Shown here one piece after another: positions 1 through 7,193 of a stretch of DNA of 64,000 nt. This DNA comes from Cellulomonas sp. URHD0024 (GTDB lineage Bacteria; Actinomycetota; Actinomycetes; Actinomycetales; Cellulomonadaceae). Every line of letters starts with the position of its first letter. Position 1 is the first letter of the stretch. The stretch is taken from assembly GCF_000426185.1 (NCBI RefSeq), contig NZ_AUEW01000001.1, forward strand, positions 434,001 through 498,000. Reading direction: 5' to 3'. Both the position numbers and the translations under genes were made by a program. The notes under the pieces are model-generated. The model did no database searches. It had not been told where the DNA came from and saw nothing but the letters and a program-made list of their open reading frames with translations.

Positions 1-1
1 G

Positions 2-322
2 CCGCCCACGTCCGCGCTGCTCGTCATGCAACGGGGCCCCAGTGCAGGGGCACGGTTCCTGCTCGACGCCGAGCGGACCGTCGCAGGCCGCTCGACCGGG
101 GCGGACATCTTCCTCGACGACGTGACGGTGTCGCGCAAGCACGCGGAGTTCGTCCGCGAGGGCAACCAGTTCGTCGTCCGCGACATCGGCTCGCTCAACG
201 GCACCTACGTGAACCGCACCCGGATCGACCAGTCGGTCCTGCGGGCCGGCGACGAGGTGCAGATCGGCAAGTACCGCATGACGTTCCATCCCAGCCCGCA
301 CCGGGACGCGGCGGACGCGTGA
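2..322 (+). CDS. garA: FHA-domain regulator GarA/OdhI (5' end outside window)
   Basis: This is the C-terminal part of a forkhead-associated protein. The reading frame is open to the window edge, so the first ATG inside (base 26) is internal. The visible FHA core carries the phosphothreonine-binding signatures GRSTGADIFLDD, SRKHAEF and GSLNGTYVN. GarA/OdhI family members bind and inhibit 2-oxoglutarate dehydrogenase and glutamate dehydrogenase, and are switched off by PknB/PknG phosphorylation of an N-terminal Thr motif that lies outside this window. Two MerR genes and a DUF151 gene follow, the same order as Rv1827-Rv1830, which supports orthology. Confidence 0.9.
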   Translation, partial: PPTSALLVMQRGPSAGARFLLDAERTVAGRSTGADIFLDDVTVSRKHAEFVREGNQFVVRDIGSLNGTYVNRTRIDQSVLRAGDEVQIGKYRMTFHPSPHRDAADA

Positions 323-335
323 ACCGACGGATCGG

Positions 336-1130
336 ATGGACCGGGGGCATCGCGTGGTGAGTGCACGACCGAACCGGCTGGACGCCGTGCACGAACCTGC
401 GACGACGCAGGACGCCGCACCGACCGACGAGCTCTGGCCGCGCGGCATCTCGCGCCGCGCGACCATGCGGATCTCGGACGTGCTCGCCGGCCTGCAGATC
501 GAGTTCCCCGCCGTGACGACGTCCAAGCTGCGGTTCCTCGAGGAGCAGGGCCTGATCGAACCGGTGCGCACGCCGTCGGGGTACCGCCAGTACTCGCCGG
601 CCGACGTCGAGCGCCTCCGGTTCGTCCTGCGCCAGCAGCGCGACCGGTACATGCCGTTGAAGGTGATCGGCGAACGGCTCGCGGCGCTGGACGCAGGGGA
701 GGAGGACGAGCCTGCGCCCCGGGCCCGGTTGGCCACCCGCGACGGCGTTCGTGAGTCCTCCGGGACTCGCCTGACGCTGGAGGTCCTCTCGACCGAGGCG
801 GGGGTCGAGGCGGCGTTCATCGAGGACCTGGTCACCGCCGGAATCGTGCGGCCGCACCCGTCCGGCGCCTTCGACTCCTGGGCGCTCCAGATCGTCGTCT
901 CGGCGGCGGCCCTCGCCGAGCACGGGATCGACCCGCGGCACCTGCGCCAGTTCCGTGCTGCGGCTGACCGTCAGGCGGACCTGGTCGAGCAGGTGGTTGC
1001 GCCGTGGCGCGGCCAGCGCAGCGCATCGAGCCGTGCACGCGCAGGAACGCTCGCCGCGGAGGTCGGCGAGCTCTGCACGCAAATGCACACGGCCCTCGTA
1101 CGCGCGGCCGTCGCCGACCTCGCTCCGTAA
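336..1130 (+). CDS. ftsR: MerR-family regulator, FtsR-like (Rv1828 type)
   Basis: The protein has about 264 residues. A winged-helix MerR DNA-binding domain lies at about residues 43-115 (MRISDVL, SKLRFLEEQGLI, SGYRQYSPADVERL). The C-terminal part lacks the cysteines of metal-sensing MerR proteins. Corynebacterial FtsR, the Rv1828 orthologue, activates ftsZ and so links to cell division; that role is inferred here by family and by position just after garA. An in-frame GTG at 354 is an alternative start that would remove six residues; neither start has a strong ribosome binding site. It lies 13 bases after the garA stop, so co-transcription is likely. Confidence 0.8.
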   Translation: MDRGHRVVSARPNRLDAVHEPATTQDAAPTDELWPRGISRRATMRISDVLAGLQIEFPAVTTSKLRFLEEQGLIEPVRTPSGYRQYSPADVERLRFVLRQQRDRYMPLKVIGERLAALDAGEEDEPAPRARLATRDGVRESSGTRLTLEVLSTEAGVEAAFIEDLVTAGIVRPHPSGAFDSWALQIVVSAAALAEHGIDPRHLRQFRAAADRQADLVEQVVAPWRGQRSASSRARAGTLAAEVGELCTQMHTALVRAAVADLAP

Positions 1131-1199
1131 CGGGACCGAGACACACTCGCGCCCCCCACCACCACGCCGGATCGCCCTGGGCGTCGTAGGTTGGGCCGT

Positions 1200-1712
1200 A
1201 TGGGGGAAGATCCTGAGCTGATTCCCGTCGAGGTCGTGGGTGTACGTCAGCACCTGGCGGACGACGAGATCGTCGTGCTGCTCCTGGACCCCGACTCGGA
1301 GCTCCTCGTGCCCATCCTCATCGGGCCGTCCGAGGCGAGTGCGATTGCCTCCGCGCAGGCGGGGATCGTGCCGCCGCGCCCGATGACCCACGACCTGCTG
1401 CGGGACGTCCTGGTCGCAACCGGCTCGGGCCTGACCCGCGTCGAGATCACCCGGCTGGAAGAGGGCGTGTTCCACGCCGAGCTGGTGCTGCGCACCGGTC
1501 CGCGCGTCGACTCGCGCGCATCCGACGCCATCGCTCTGGCTCTGCGGTTCTCGTGCCCGGTCCTCTGCTCCGCCGAGGTGGTCGCCGTGGCCGGCGTCGA
1601 GGTCCGCACAGCGTCCTCCGAGCAGGACCTCGAGCGGTTCCGTCGGTTCCTGGACCTGGTGACGCCGGAGGACTTCGGCACCGGCAGCGAGCCCGACGAC
1701 GAGGGGTTGTGA
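1200..1712 (+). CDS. DUF151 (bifunctional nuclease family) protein
   Basis: A 170-residue protein of the DUF151 family. Recognisable features are the opening PVEVVGVRQ, the IGPSEASAIA block, the DLL segment after a central RPMTHD, and SDAIALALR near residue 106. Plant and Thermotoga relatives are described as bifunctional nucleases, but the function in Actinobacteria is uncertain. I place the start at the ATG at 1200, not the in-frame TTG at 1191, because it matches the normal family N-terminus. It sits between two MerR genes as in Rv1827-Rv1830, and the conserved order suggests a shared regulatory role that the sequence does not define. Confidence 0.85.
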   Translation: MGEDPELIPVEVVGVRQHLADDEIVVLLLDPDSELLVPILIGPSEASAIASAQAGIVPPRPMTHDLLRDVLVATGSGLTRVEITRLEEGVFHAELVLRTGPRVDSRASDAIALALRFSCPVLCSAEVVAVAGVEVRTASSEQDLERFRRFLDLVTPEDFGTGSEPDDEGL

Positions 1713-1858
1713 TCAAACCTTCCGGTTCAGGTTGAAGGTGAGACTCGCGCACGGCGACACGCCCGGGGGCGTCGTGGCGTCTGCACCGTGACGGGCCTAC
1801 TGTGGCGGATAGCCGGGCGAGACGTCGTCCTGACCGGCGCTCGACGAGTGGAGGATCC

Positions 1859-2452
1859 GTGACCAGCACCGAGAATGCCGAGAGCGTCGGCGGGGTCGTT
1901 CCCCAGCGCGCCCAGGGCATGCTCTTCGACGACGACCTCCCGGATCTCGACACCTCGACCGGTTACCGCGGCCCCACGGCCTGCCGCGCGGCCGGCATCA
2001 CGTACCGCCAGCTCGACTACTGGGCCCGCACCGGGCTGGTCGAGGCCTCGGTCCGTCCGGCGACCGGCTCGGGAACGCAGCGCCTCTACAGCTTTCGCGA
2101 CATCCTCGTGCTCAAGGTGGTCAAGCGCCTGCTCGACACGGGCGTCTCGTTGCAGCAGATCCGGACCGCCGTCGCCCACCTGCGCGAGCGGGGCGTCGAC
2201 GACCTGGCGCAGATCACCCTGATGTCCGACGGTGCCAGCGTGTACGAGTGCACGTCCGCCGACGAGGTCATCGACCTGGTGCAGGGCGGCCAGGGCGTGT
2301 TCGGCATCGCCGTCGGCCGGGTCTGGCGTGAGGTCGAGGGCACGCTCGCGGCCCTCCCGTCGGAGCGTGCGGACGAGGACGAGGACCTCACCGGAGAGCC
2401 GTCGCCGCACGACGAGCTCGCCATGCGACGCCAGGCACGAACCGCAGGCTGA
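1859..2452 (+). CDS. MerR-family regulator (Rv1830 type)
   Basis: A 197-residue MerR protein. The HTH region contains YRGPTACRAAGITYRQLDYW and RLYSFRDILVLKVVKRLL, at about residues 35-90, followed by a helical effector or dimerisation part. The GTG at 1859 is chosen because GAGG lies 6-8 bases upstream; an upstream in-frame GTG at 1802 would add 19 Arg/Ser-rich residues that look non-coding. The Rv1830 orthologue (called McdR or ResR in the literature) is linked to cell-cycle control and drug resilience in mycobacteria; that function is only inferred here. It converges on the parA gene through a strong hairpin. Confidence 0.82.
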   Translation: MTSTENAESVGGVVPQRAQGMLFDDDLPDLDTSTGYRGPTACRAAGITYRQLDYWARTGLVEASVRPATGSGTQRLYSFRDILVLKVVKRLLDTGVSLQQIRTAVAHLRERGVDDLAQITLMSDGASVYECTSADEVIDLVQGGQGVFGIAVGRVWREVEGTLAALPSERADEDEDLTGEPSPHDELAMRRQARTAG

Positions 2453-2468
2453 CCAGCCCGAATACTAC

Positions 2469-2504
2469 GTGCGCGCGTTCCGCCTATCGGCGGGGCGCGC
2501 GCAG
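2469..2504. terminator. Bidirectional hairpin between convergent merR and parA
   Basis: An interrupted palindrome has outer arms of alternating CG (about 2471-2477 and 2495-2501) and inner arms CCGCC/GGCGG around a TATC loop. The TT/GG between them can pair as G-U. It lies 18 bases past the merR stop and overlaps the parA stop codon. No T-tract follows on either strand, which is usual for high-GC actinobacterial terminators. Confidence 0.6.
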
Positions 2505-3257
2505 TGCTCTGTCCAGCAGGGCGTCGAACGTGCGACCGAGCTCGACGGAGGCGGCCCCCGGCCAGGCGTGCACCGGCTGCGCGGCGCCCTGAGCCTGCTG
2601 GAGGGCCGCGCGCTCCGGGACGCTCGGACTGAGCAGGAGGGGCCCGTAGAGCGTCTGCAGCTCGTCGAGCCGGAACGCCTGCTCGACCGAGCGGGCCCGC
2701 ACCCGGTTCACCACGATCCCGAGCGGCTGCAGCGCCGGTGCGGGACCGCGGCGCAGCTCGTCGATCGTCCGCATGGCGCGCCCGACGGCCATCACGGAGA
2801 ACAGTCCGGGCTCTGTGACGACGATCGCTCGGTCCGCGGCCACGAGGCCCGTCCGCGTGAGGCCGCCGAGCGACGGCGGGCAGTCGATCAGGATCAGGTC
2901 GTAGGCGTTCACCCACGACAGCGCGTACCGCAGCCGCTCGACGTCGTTGTCACGCAGCCGGTCGTGCTCGGCCGAGCGCTCGGAGCCGACGAGCACGTCC
3001 ACGCCCTCGTCGGCCCACGACGACCGGACGGTTGCGGCCTCGATCGTCGCGGCGCCGGGAAGCTCCAGCACCGTGGCCACGTCCGCCGTGTCCGGCCGCG
3101 CACCGAGCGCCATCGTGGCGTCGCCCTGGGGGTCGAGGTCGATGACGAGCGTGCGCAGGCCGCGTTCCAGGGCAGCCGACGCCAGACCGAGGGTCACCGA
3201 CGTCTTCCCGACGCCACCCTTGAGGCTGCACACACCGAGCACCAGCACGGGCGACAC
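2484..3257 (-). CDS. ParA-family ATPase (orphan)
   Basis: A 257-residue deviant-Walker P-loop ATPase. Walker A is KGGVGKTS near residue 13, Walker A' is VIDLDPQGDAT, and Walker B is LILIDCPPSLGG. This is the ParA/MinD-type arrangement with a signature lysine. GTG start. No parB gene or parS-like cluster is nearby, so it is more likely a positioning or cargo ATPase than the chromosomal partition ParA. It converges with the second merR gene and diverges from the metallo-beta-lactamase gene. The specific cargo is unknown. Confidence 0.85.
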   Translation of the reverse strand: MSPVLVLGVCSLKGGVGKTSVTLGLASAALERGLRTLVIDLDPQGDATMALGARPDTADVATVLELPGAATIEAATVRSSWADEGVDVLVGSERSAEHDRLRDNDVERLRYALSWVNAYDLILIDCPPSLGGLTRTGLVAADRAIVVTEPGLFSVMAVGRAMRTIDELRRGPAPALQPLGIVVNRVRARSVEQAFRLDELQTLYGPLLLSPSVPERAALQQAQGAAQPVHAWPGAASVELGRTFDALLDRALRAPRR

Positions 3258-3343
3258 CGTATCTGTGCCGCGTGTCGTTCACGAATCGCAGCCCGGACGC
3301 CGTTCGGGCGGCACGCAGAGGCCGGTCAGGGGAGACTGCGGGG

Positions 3344-3979
3344 ATGAGCGTCCGACTGTCCCGCTGGGGCCACTCCTGCATCAGGCTCGACCGCGGCGAC
3401 GACCGCCTGGTGATCGACCCTGGGGCTTTCTCGGACCTTGCGGGCGCCCTGTCCGGAGTCTCGGCGGTGCTCGTCACGCACGAGCACGCCGACCATCTGG
3501 CCGCCGATCCCGTGGCGGCGGCAGGGGTCGAGGTCTGGGGACCGCAACCAGCGCTCGACCTCCTGGCGGCAGCCGGGGTCACGGCTGACCGGCTACATGC
3601 GGTCGCCGCCGGGGACGCCGTCCACGCGGGTGGGTTCGACGTCACCGTGCTGGGGGAGTGGCACGCCGAGATCCACCCGGACATCCCTCGAGCCGCCAAC
3701 GTCGGCTATCTGACAGCGGGCGTGCTGCACCCCGGCGACGCGTTCGTCGACCCGCTCGGCGCGGACGTCGACGCGCTGATGACACCGATCGGCGGTCCCT
3801 GGCTCAAGATCGGCGAGGTCGTCGACTACGTCCGGTCGGTCTCGCCCGGTCGGCTCGTCACGATCCACGACGCTCAGCTCTCCGCGCCGGGCGTCGGGCT
3901 CGCGTCGACGCTCGTGGGTCGCCTCGGGGGCGCGGGGGACCCGATCCTGCTGGGCTCGGGTGAATCGATCGAGCTGTAG
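3344..3979 (+). CDS. MBL-fold metallohydrolase (UlaG-like)
   Basis: A 211-residue metallo-beta-lactamase-fold protein. The metal-binding motif is THEHADHL at about residue 44, with the substrate-cleft GHSCIRL at the N-terminus and the later histidines typical of the short UlaG-like branch. The ATG at 3344 follows a G-rich site and gives the family's usual MSVRLSRWGHS start; upstream in-frame sequence is spurious. The substrate cannot be read from the sequence. It is divergent from parA, with an 86-base gap that should hold both promoters. Confidence 0.8.
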   Translation: MSVRLSRWGHSCIRLDRGDDRLVIDPGAFSDLAGALSGVSAVLVTHEHADHLAADPVAAAGVEVWGPQPALDLLAAAGVTADRLHAVAAGDAVHAGGFDVTVLGEWHAEIHPDIPRAANVGYLTAGVLHPGDAFVDPLGADVDALMTPIGGPWLKIGEVVDYVRSVSPGRLVTIHDAQLSAPGVGLASTLVGRLGGAGDPILLGSGESIEL

Positions 3980-4034
3980 GGCGCGCGCTGCCGGACTGGC
4001 CGCGTACCGTGATCCTCGTCGGAGGGAGAAGCCC

Positions 4035-4175
4035 GTGACTCACCCCCAAGGCCACGACGGCCATGCGCACGAGGTGCCCGAGCTCGAGTACGACGAGTCC
4101 GTACCACCTCGCCCCGAGGAGGAGATCGCCGACGCCGCGCGGTCGGTACCCGATCCGGCGGGCCACGGCGGCTGA
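4035..4175 (+). CDS. Small acidic hypothetical protein, 46 aa
   Basis: A short ORF starts at GTG 4035, preceded 9 bases upstream by a strong GGAGGGAGAA site. The product is hydrophilic and acidic (VPELEYDESVPP, PEEEIADAA), has no membrane segment, and ends in PAGHGG. The good ribosome binding site and acidic codon pattern support translation. I do not recognise a family. It lies 55 bases after the metallohydrolase gene and may share its transcript. Confidence 0.5.
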   Translation: MTHPQGHDGHAHEVPELEYDESVPPRPEEEIADAARSVPDPAGHGG

Positions 4176-4236
4176 CCGGATCAGGCCGCGGCGCGCCCTG
4201 ACGGCGCCCGTGCCCGACGTGGGGCATTCTGTCCTG

Positions 4237-4737
4237 GTGCTGATCCAACGCGTAGGCGAGGACGACTGGGAGCTCGTCCGCGACGTCCGTCTGAGGGCCG
4301 TGCGTGAGAACCCCCAGATCTTCGGCGCGTCGCTTGCCCGCGAGAACCGGTTCGTGGAGTCGCACTGGCGCATGCGTCTGCGCACGAGCCCCACGTGGAT
4401 CGCGGTCGACGACACGGGCACCGGCCGAGGCATCGTCCAGATGCTCCAGGAGCCCGGCTCGCCGATCGACGACCGGCACGTGATCTCGTTGTGGGTCGCA
4501 CCCGAGTCGCGCCGCCAGGGCATGGGCTGGGCGCTCCTCGACGCCGTCCGCCAGGCTGCGGCCGCCGACGGTGCGCGGACGGTCTCCCTGTGGGTCGTCG
4601 ACAACAACCATGCTGCGGGCGACCTGTCCGTCCGCGCCGGGTACGCACGCACGGGGGAGCGGCAGGCGCTGTCCCGCGACGGTTCCCTGACCGAGGAACG
4701 CTACGTGCTCACCATCGTGCCGGAGCAGACGTCCTGA
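4237..4737 (+). CDS. GNAT-family N-acetyltransferase
   Basis: About 166 residues with the GNAT fold. The acetyl-CoA pyrophosphate-binding segment is VAPESRRQGMGWALL (about residues 87-101), then a beta-bulge strand VSLWVVDNNHAA and the C-terminal GYARTGERQ typical of this family. The acceptor substrate is unknown. The start is uncertain: GTG at 4237 is chosen, with an in-frame GTG at 4210 possible. No close ribosome binding site decides between them. Confidence 0.82.
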   Translation: MLIQRVGEDDWELVRDVRLRAVRENPQIFGASLARENRFVESHWRMRLRTSPTWIAVDDTGTGRGIVQMLQEPGSPIDDRHVISLWVAPESRRQGMGWALLDAVRQAAAADGARTVSLWVVDNNHAAGDLSVRAGYARTGERQALSRDGSLTEERYVLTIVPEQTS

Positions 4738-4836
4738 GTTCCGGATGTGACGCGCTCCTCGGCGTCGACGCATCGAGCGATCGCCGTGGCCCGGGCGAGA
4801 CGTGCCCCTGAGGACCGGTCGTCGGCTCCGCCCGGC

Positions 4837-6027
4837 TCAGGGTGTCGACATGGCCCTCGCACGCACGGCCTGACGGACGAGGTGGTCGCGTTCTCTGACG
4901 TCCGTCGCCAGGTGAGCCGCACGGGCGAACTCCGTGGCCGCAGCCTCGGGATCGCCGTCGAGCTGGTACAGGTACGCGCGGACCGCGTGCCACCGGTGCC
5001 GGTCCCCGAGGACAGCCCTGAGCCGGTCGGTCTCACGAAGCCCGGCGGCCGCACCCAGGACGTGTCCGACCGCGACAGCACGCCCGAGCACCGCGGCCGG
5101 GTCGTGTCGCACCGGGTCGTCGGTGAGCCCGACCAGGTCGTCGTACCACGCAAGGATCTGTGGCCAGTCGGTCTCGTCCGCTCGCGCCGTGTCGTCGTGC
5201 AGCGCGGCGATGGCGGCCTCGATCTGATAGCGACCAGGGCGCTGCAGTTCCAGCGCCGACTGCAGGACGCGAACCCCCTCGGCAATCTGGCGGGTGTCCC
5301 AGAGCGTGCGGTCCTGCAGGTCGAGCGTGACGATGCGCCCCTCGGAGTCGAAGCGCGCCGGGAATCGGGCGTGGTTGAGGAGCATCAGCGCGAGGAGCCC
5401 ACGAGCCTCGGGCTCGTCGGTGGCCAGCGTGAGGTGCCGGGCGAGCCGTATCGCCTCGCCGGCCAGGTCGACGCGCGCCGCGTGGCCGGTGGTGTAGATC
5501 ACGTAGAGCACGCGCAGCACGACCGCGAGGTCGCCGGGCTGGTCGAGCCGGCGACCCCGCAGCATGCCCTTCGCCCGGCTGATCCGCTGCGCCATCGTCG
5601 GCTCCGGAACGTAGAACGCGTCGGCGATCTCCCGAGTGGTCAGCCCACCGACTGCGCGCAGGGTCAGCGCGACCTGGGATGCGGGCGACAGCTCGGGGGA
5701 GCAGCAGCAGAACAGCAGGAAGAGGGTGTCGTCGCCTTCCTCGGTCGCTCCCGGATGCGGCTCGACGAACACCGCCTCCTCGCGACGATCCCGGGCGGCC
5801 TGGCTGCGACGGGCATCGACGAGCCTCCGTGTCGCCACCGTGGTCAGCCAGGCGCGCGGGTCCCGCGGCGGATGGTCGGGCCATACGCGAAGCGCCTCCA
5901 GGAGCGCCTCCTGCAGCGCGTCCTCGGCGGCGTCGAAGTCCTCACCCCGACGGACCAGCCCGGCGAGGACACGCGGGACGAGGACGCGCAGTGCGACCTC
6001 GTCCCGCGCTGACGTGTCGTCGACCAT
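4837..6027 (-). CDS. ECF42-type RNA polymerase sigma factor with C-terminal TPR-like domain
   Basis: A 396-residue sigma-70-like protein. Region 2 covers about residues 15-75 (EDALQEALLEALRVWP, PRAWLTTVATRRLVDARR). The linker contains the unusual FLLFCCCSPELS, then region 4 (LTTREIADAFYVPEPTMAQRISRAK). A long helical C-terminal domain of about 200 residues follows, repeat-like as in the DUF6596 extension. This architecture plus a DGPF/YCII gene immediately upstream is the signature of the ECF42 group, where the extension replaces an anti-sigma factor as the likely sensor. It starts 5 bases after its partner's stop, so the two should be co-transcribed. Confidence 0.88.
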   Translation of the reverse strand: MVDDTSARDEVALRVLVPRVLAGLVRRGEDFDAAEDALQEALLEALRVWPDHPPRDPRAWLTTVATRRLVDARRSQAARDRREEAVFVEPHPGATEEGDDTLFLLFCCCSPELSPASQVALTLRAVGGLTTREIADAFYVPEPTMAQRISRAKGMLRGRRLDQPGDLAVVLRVLYVIYTTGHAARVDLAGEAIRLARHLTLATDEPEARGLLALMLLNHARFPARFDSEGRIVTLDLQDRTLWDTRQIAEGVRVLQSALELQRPGRYQIEAAIAALHDDTARADETDWPQILAWYDDLVGLTDDPVRHDPAAVLGRAVAVGHVLGAAAGLRETDRLRAVLGDRHRWHAVRAYLYQLDGDPEAAATEFARAAHLATDVRERDHLVRQAVRARAMSTP

Positions 6028-6032
6028 GCGAC

Positions 6033-6443
6033 TCAGTCGTTCGCCGGGATCTCGGACATGACCTCGCGGATGTCGATCCACTCGTACAACGGTGTCCCAC
6101 CCGGACCGGGTTCTGACGAGACGTAGGCCGCGAGCTCGACAGCACGCTCGAACGAGTCGACGTCGATCATGTACCAGCCCGCGACGAGATCGCTCGTCTC
6201 GGGGTGCGGGCCGTCCGTCGTCACCGGCGCGGCGTCCGGGCCGCCGTAGCGCACCCAGGTCTGCGTCGGCGTCAGCGCCTGCGCGTCGACGTACTCGCCG
6301 TTCTTCTCGAGCAGCTCGGCGACGTGCTTGAGGAACGCCATGTGCGCCTCGACGTCCTGGGGTGCCCACTGGTCCATCGGCGGCACGTCGCGGTGGTCCT
6401 GGGGGCCGCCGCGGTAGTGCTTGAGGAGCAGGTACTTCGGCAT
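6033..6443 (-). CDS. DGPF/YCII-domain protein, partner of the ECF42 sigma factor
   Basis: A 136-residue YCII-related protein. Family signatures are MPKYLLLKHY at the start, the DGPHPETSDLVAGWYMIDVDS core (DGPF-like) near residues 83-103, and the closing EVMSEIP. Such proteins have a ferredoxin-like fold and small-molecule enzymatic potential; in ECF42 operons they are the usual regulated partner. The ATG at 6443 has AGGAG upstream on the minus strand. A TGTCGA box, the -35 type reported for ECF42 promoters, lies about 75 bases upstream. Confidence 0.85.
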   Translation of the reverse strand: MPKYLLLKHYRGGPQDHRDVPPMDQWAPQDVEAHMAFLKHVAELLEKNGEYVDAQALTPTQTWVRYGGPDAAPVTTDGPHPETSDLVAGWYMIDVDSFERAVELAAYVSSEPGPGGTPLYEWIDIREVMSEIPAND

Positions 6444-6517
6444 GGTGCGTCTCCTAGGTGTCGTCGGCCGCGTCGGTCGCGGCCCTTCACCTGGTGAGCG
6501 GAGCCGACCTGCGGTTC

Positions 6518-6523
6518 TCGACA
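6518..6523 (-). promoter_or_regulatory. TGTCGA box, candidate ECF42 -35 element
   Basis: On the minus strand the hexamer TGTCGA lies in the 151-base gap upstream of the DGPF gene. Streptomyces work reports TGTCGA as the conserved -35 of ECF42-dependent promoters. A clear matching -10 (CGAC/CGTC type) at about 17 bases is not obvious: the sequence there is CGCTC. It is therefore a plausible but incomplete autoregulatory promoter. Confidence 0.4.
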
Positions 6524-6594
6524 TGAAATCACCGATCAAGCCAGGGGACCGGACCGCGTGGACACGGTGCCGCTGGGGCTGGAACCATCGGACG

Positions 6595-7137
6595 ATGGGT
6601 TCGAGGAAAGTCGTCGTGTGCGAGCTGCTGTCCCTCGATGGCGTCGCCGAGGCTCCCGACGGCTTCTTCACCGAGTGGGACGACGCCCTGGACGCCGCCG
6701 GCGCCGACTGGATCGCCACCCAGGACGCCGTCGTCCTGGGCCGTCGCAGCTACGACGAATGGGCCGCGTTCTGGCCGGGCAGCGAGATCGAGCCGTTCGC
6801 GACATTCATCAACGCCGTCCCCAAGTACGTCGCGACATCTACGCCGCTCGACCGCGAGTGGGCCAACGCGAGTGCGATCGGCGGTGAGCTGGTCGACTTC
6901 GTGCGGGATCTGAAGAGCAGACCTGGCGGCGACATCGGCGTCCACGCCAGTATCTCGGTCGCGCAGACGCTTCTCGCCGCGGGCGTCGTCGACGAGCTCC
7001 GGCTCGCGATCGCACCGACGGTCCCCGGTGCCGGGCGAAGGCTGCTCGACGGGTTGCCGTCCATCCGCCTCGCTCTCATCCGAAGCGTGATCTCGCCGAC
7101 GGGTCACCTGATCGTCGACTATCGCGTGCTGGGGTAG
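6595..7137 (+). CDS. Dihydrofolate reductase-family / RibD C-terminal-domain protein
   Basis: A 180-residue single-domain RibD_C protein, about the family's usual length. It has the substrate/NADPH-fold markers SLDGVAEAPDGFF near the N-terminus, VVLGRRSYDEWAAFW, the glycine-rich GGDIGVHASISVAQTLLAAGVVD turn region, and the final VVDELRLAIAPTVPGAGRRL motif. These reductases are related to RibD and DHFR but usually act on unknown substrates. The gene diverges from the ECF42/DGPF operon, a common neighbourhood for such genes. Confidence 0.8.
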   Translation: MGSRKVVVCELLSLDGVAEAPDGFFTEWDDALDAAGADWIATQDAVVLGRRSYDEWAAFWPGSEIEPFATFINAVPKYVATSTPLDREWANASAIGGELVDFVRDLKSRPGGDIGVHASISVAQTLLAAGVVDELRLAIAPTVPGAGRRLLDGLPSIRLALIRSVISPTGHLIVDYRVLG

Positions 7138-7193
7138 GCACCGCGGTCACGAAGCTCGCCGGGGGAGAGGTGGTCGTCGCGCCCTTGCGACCT

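Noticed and set aside
1802..1858. Longer start of the second merR gene (GTG 1802)
   Set aside because: The extra 19 residues are Arg/Ser-rich with no ribosome binding site, whereas GTG 1859 has GAGG well placed.
4805..4842. Terminator between the GNAT and sigma-factor genes
   Set aside because: CCCTGAG/CTCAGGG arms exist but the loop is about 24 bases and the right arm is inside the sigma-factor stop; too weak to list.
6027..6369. Longer N-terminus of the sigma factor extending into the DGPF gene
   Set aside because: Upstream residues lack sigma-region features and overlap the well-supported DGPF gene; the ATG at 6027 gives a normal region 2 start.
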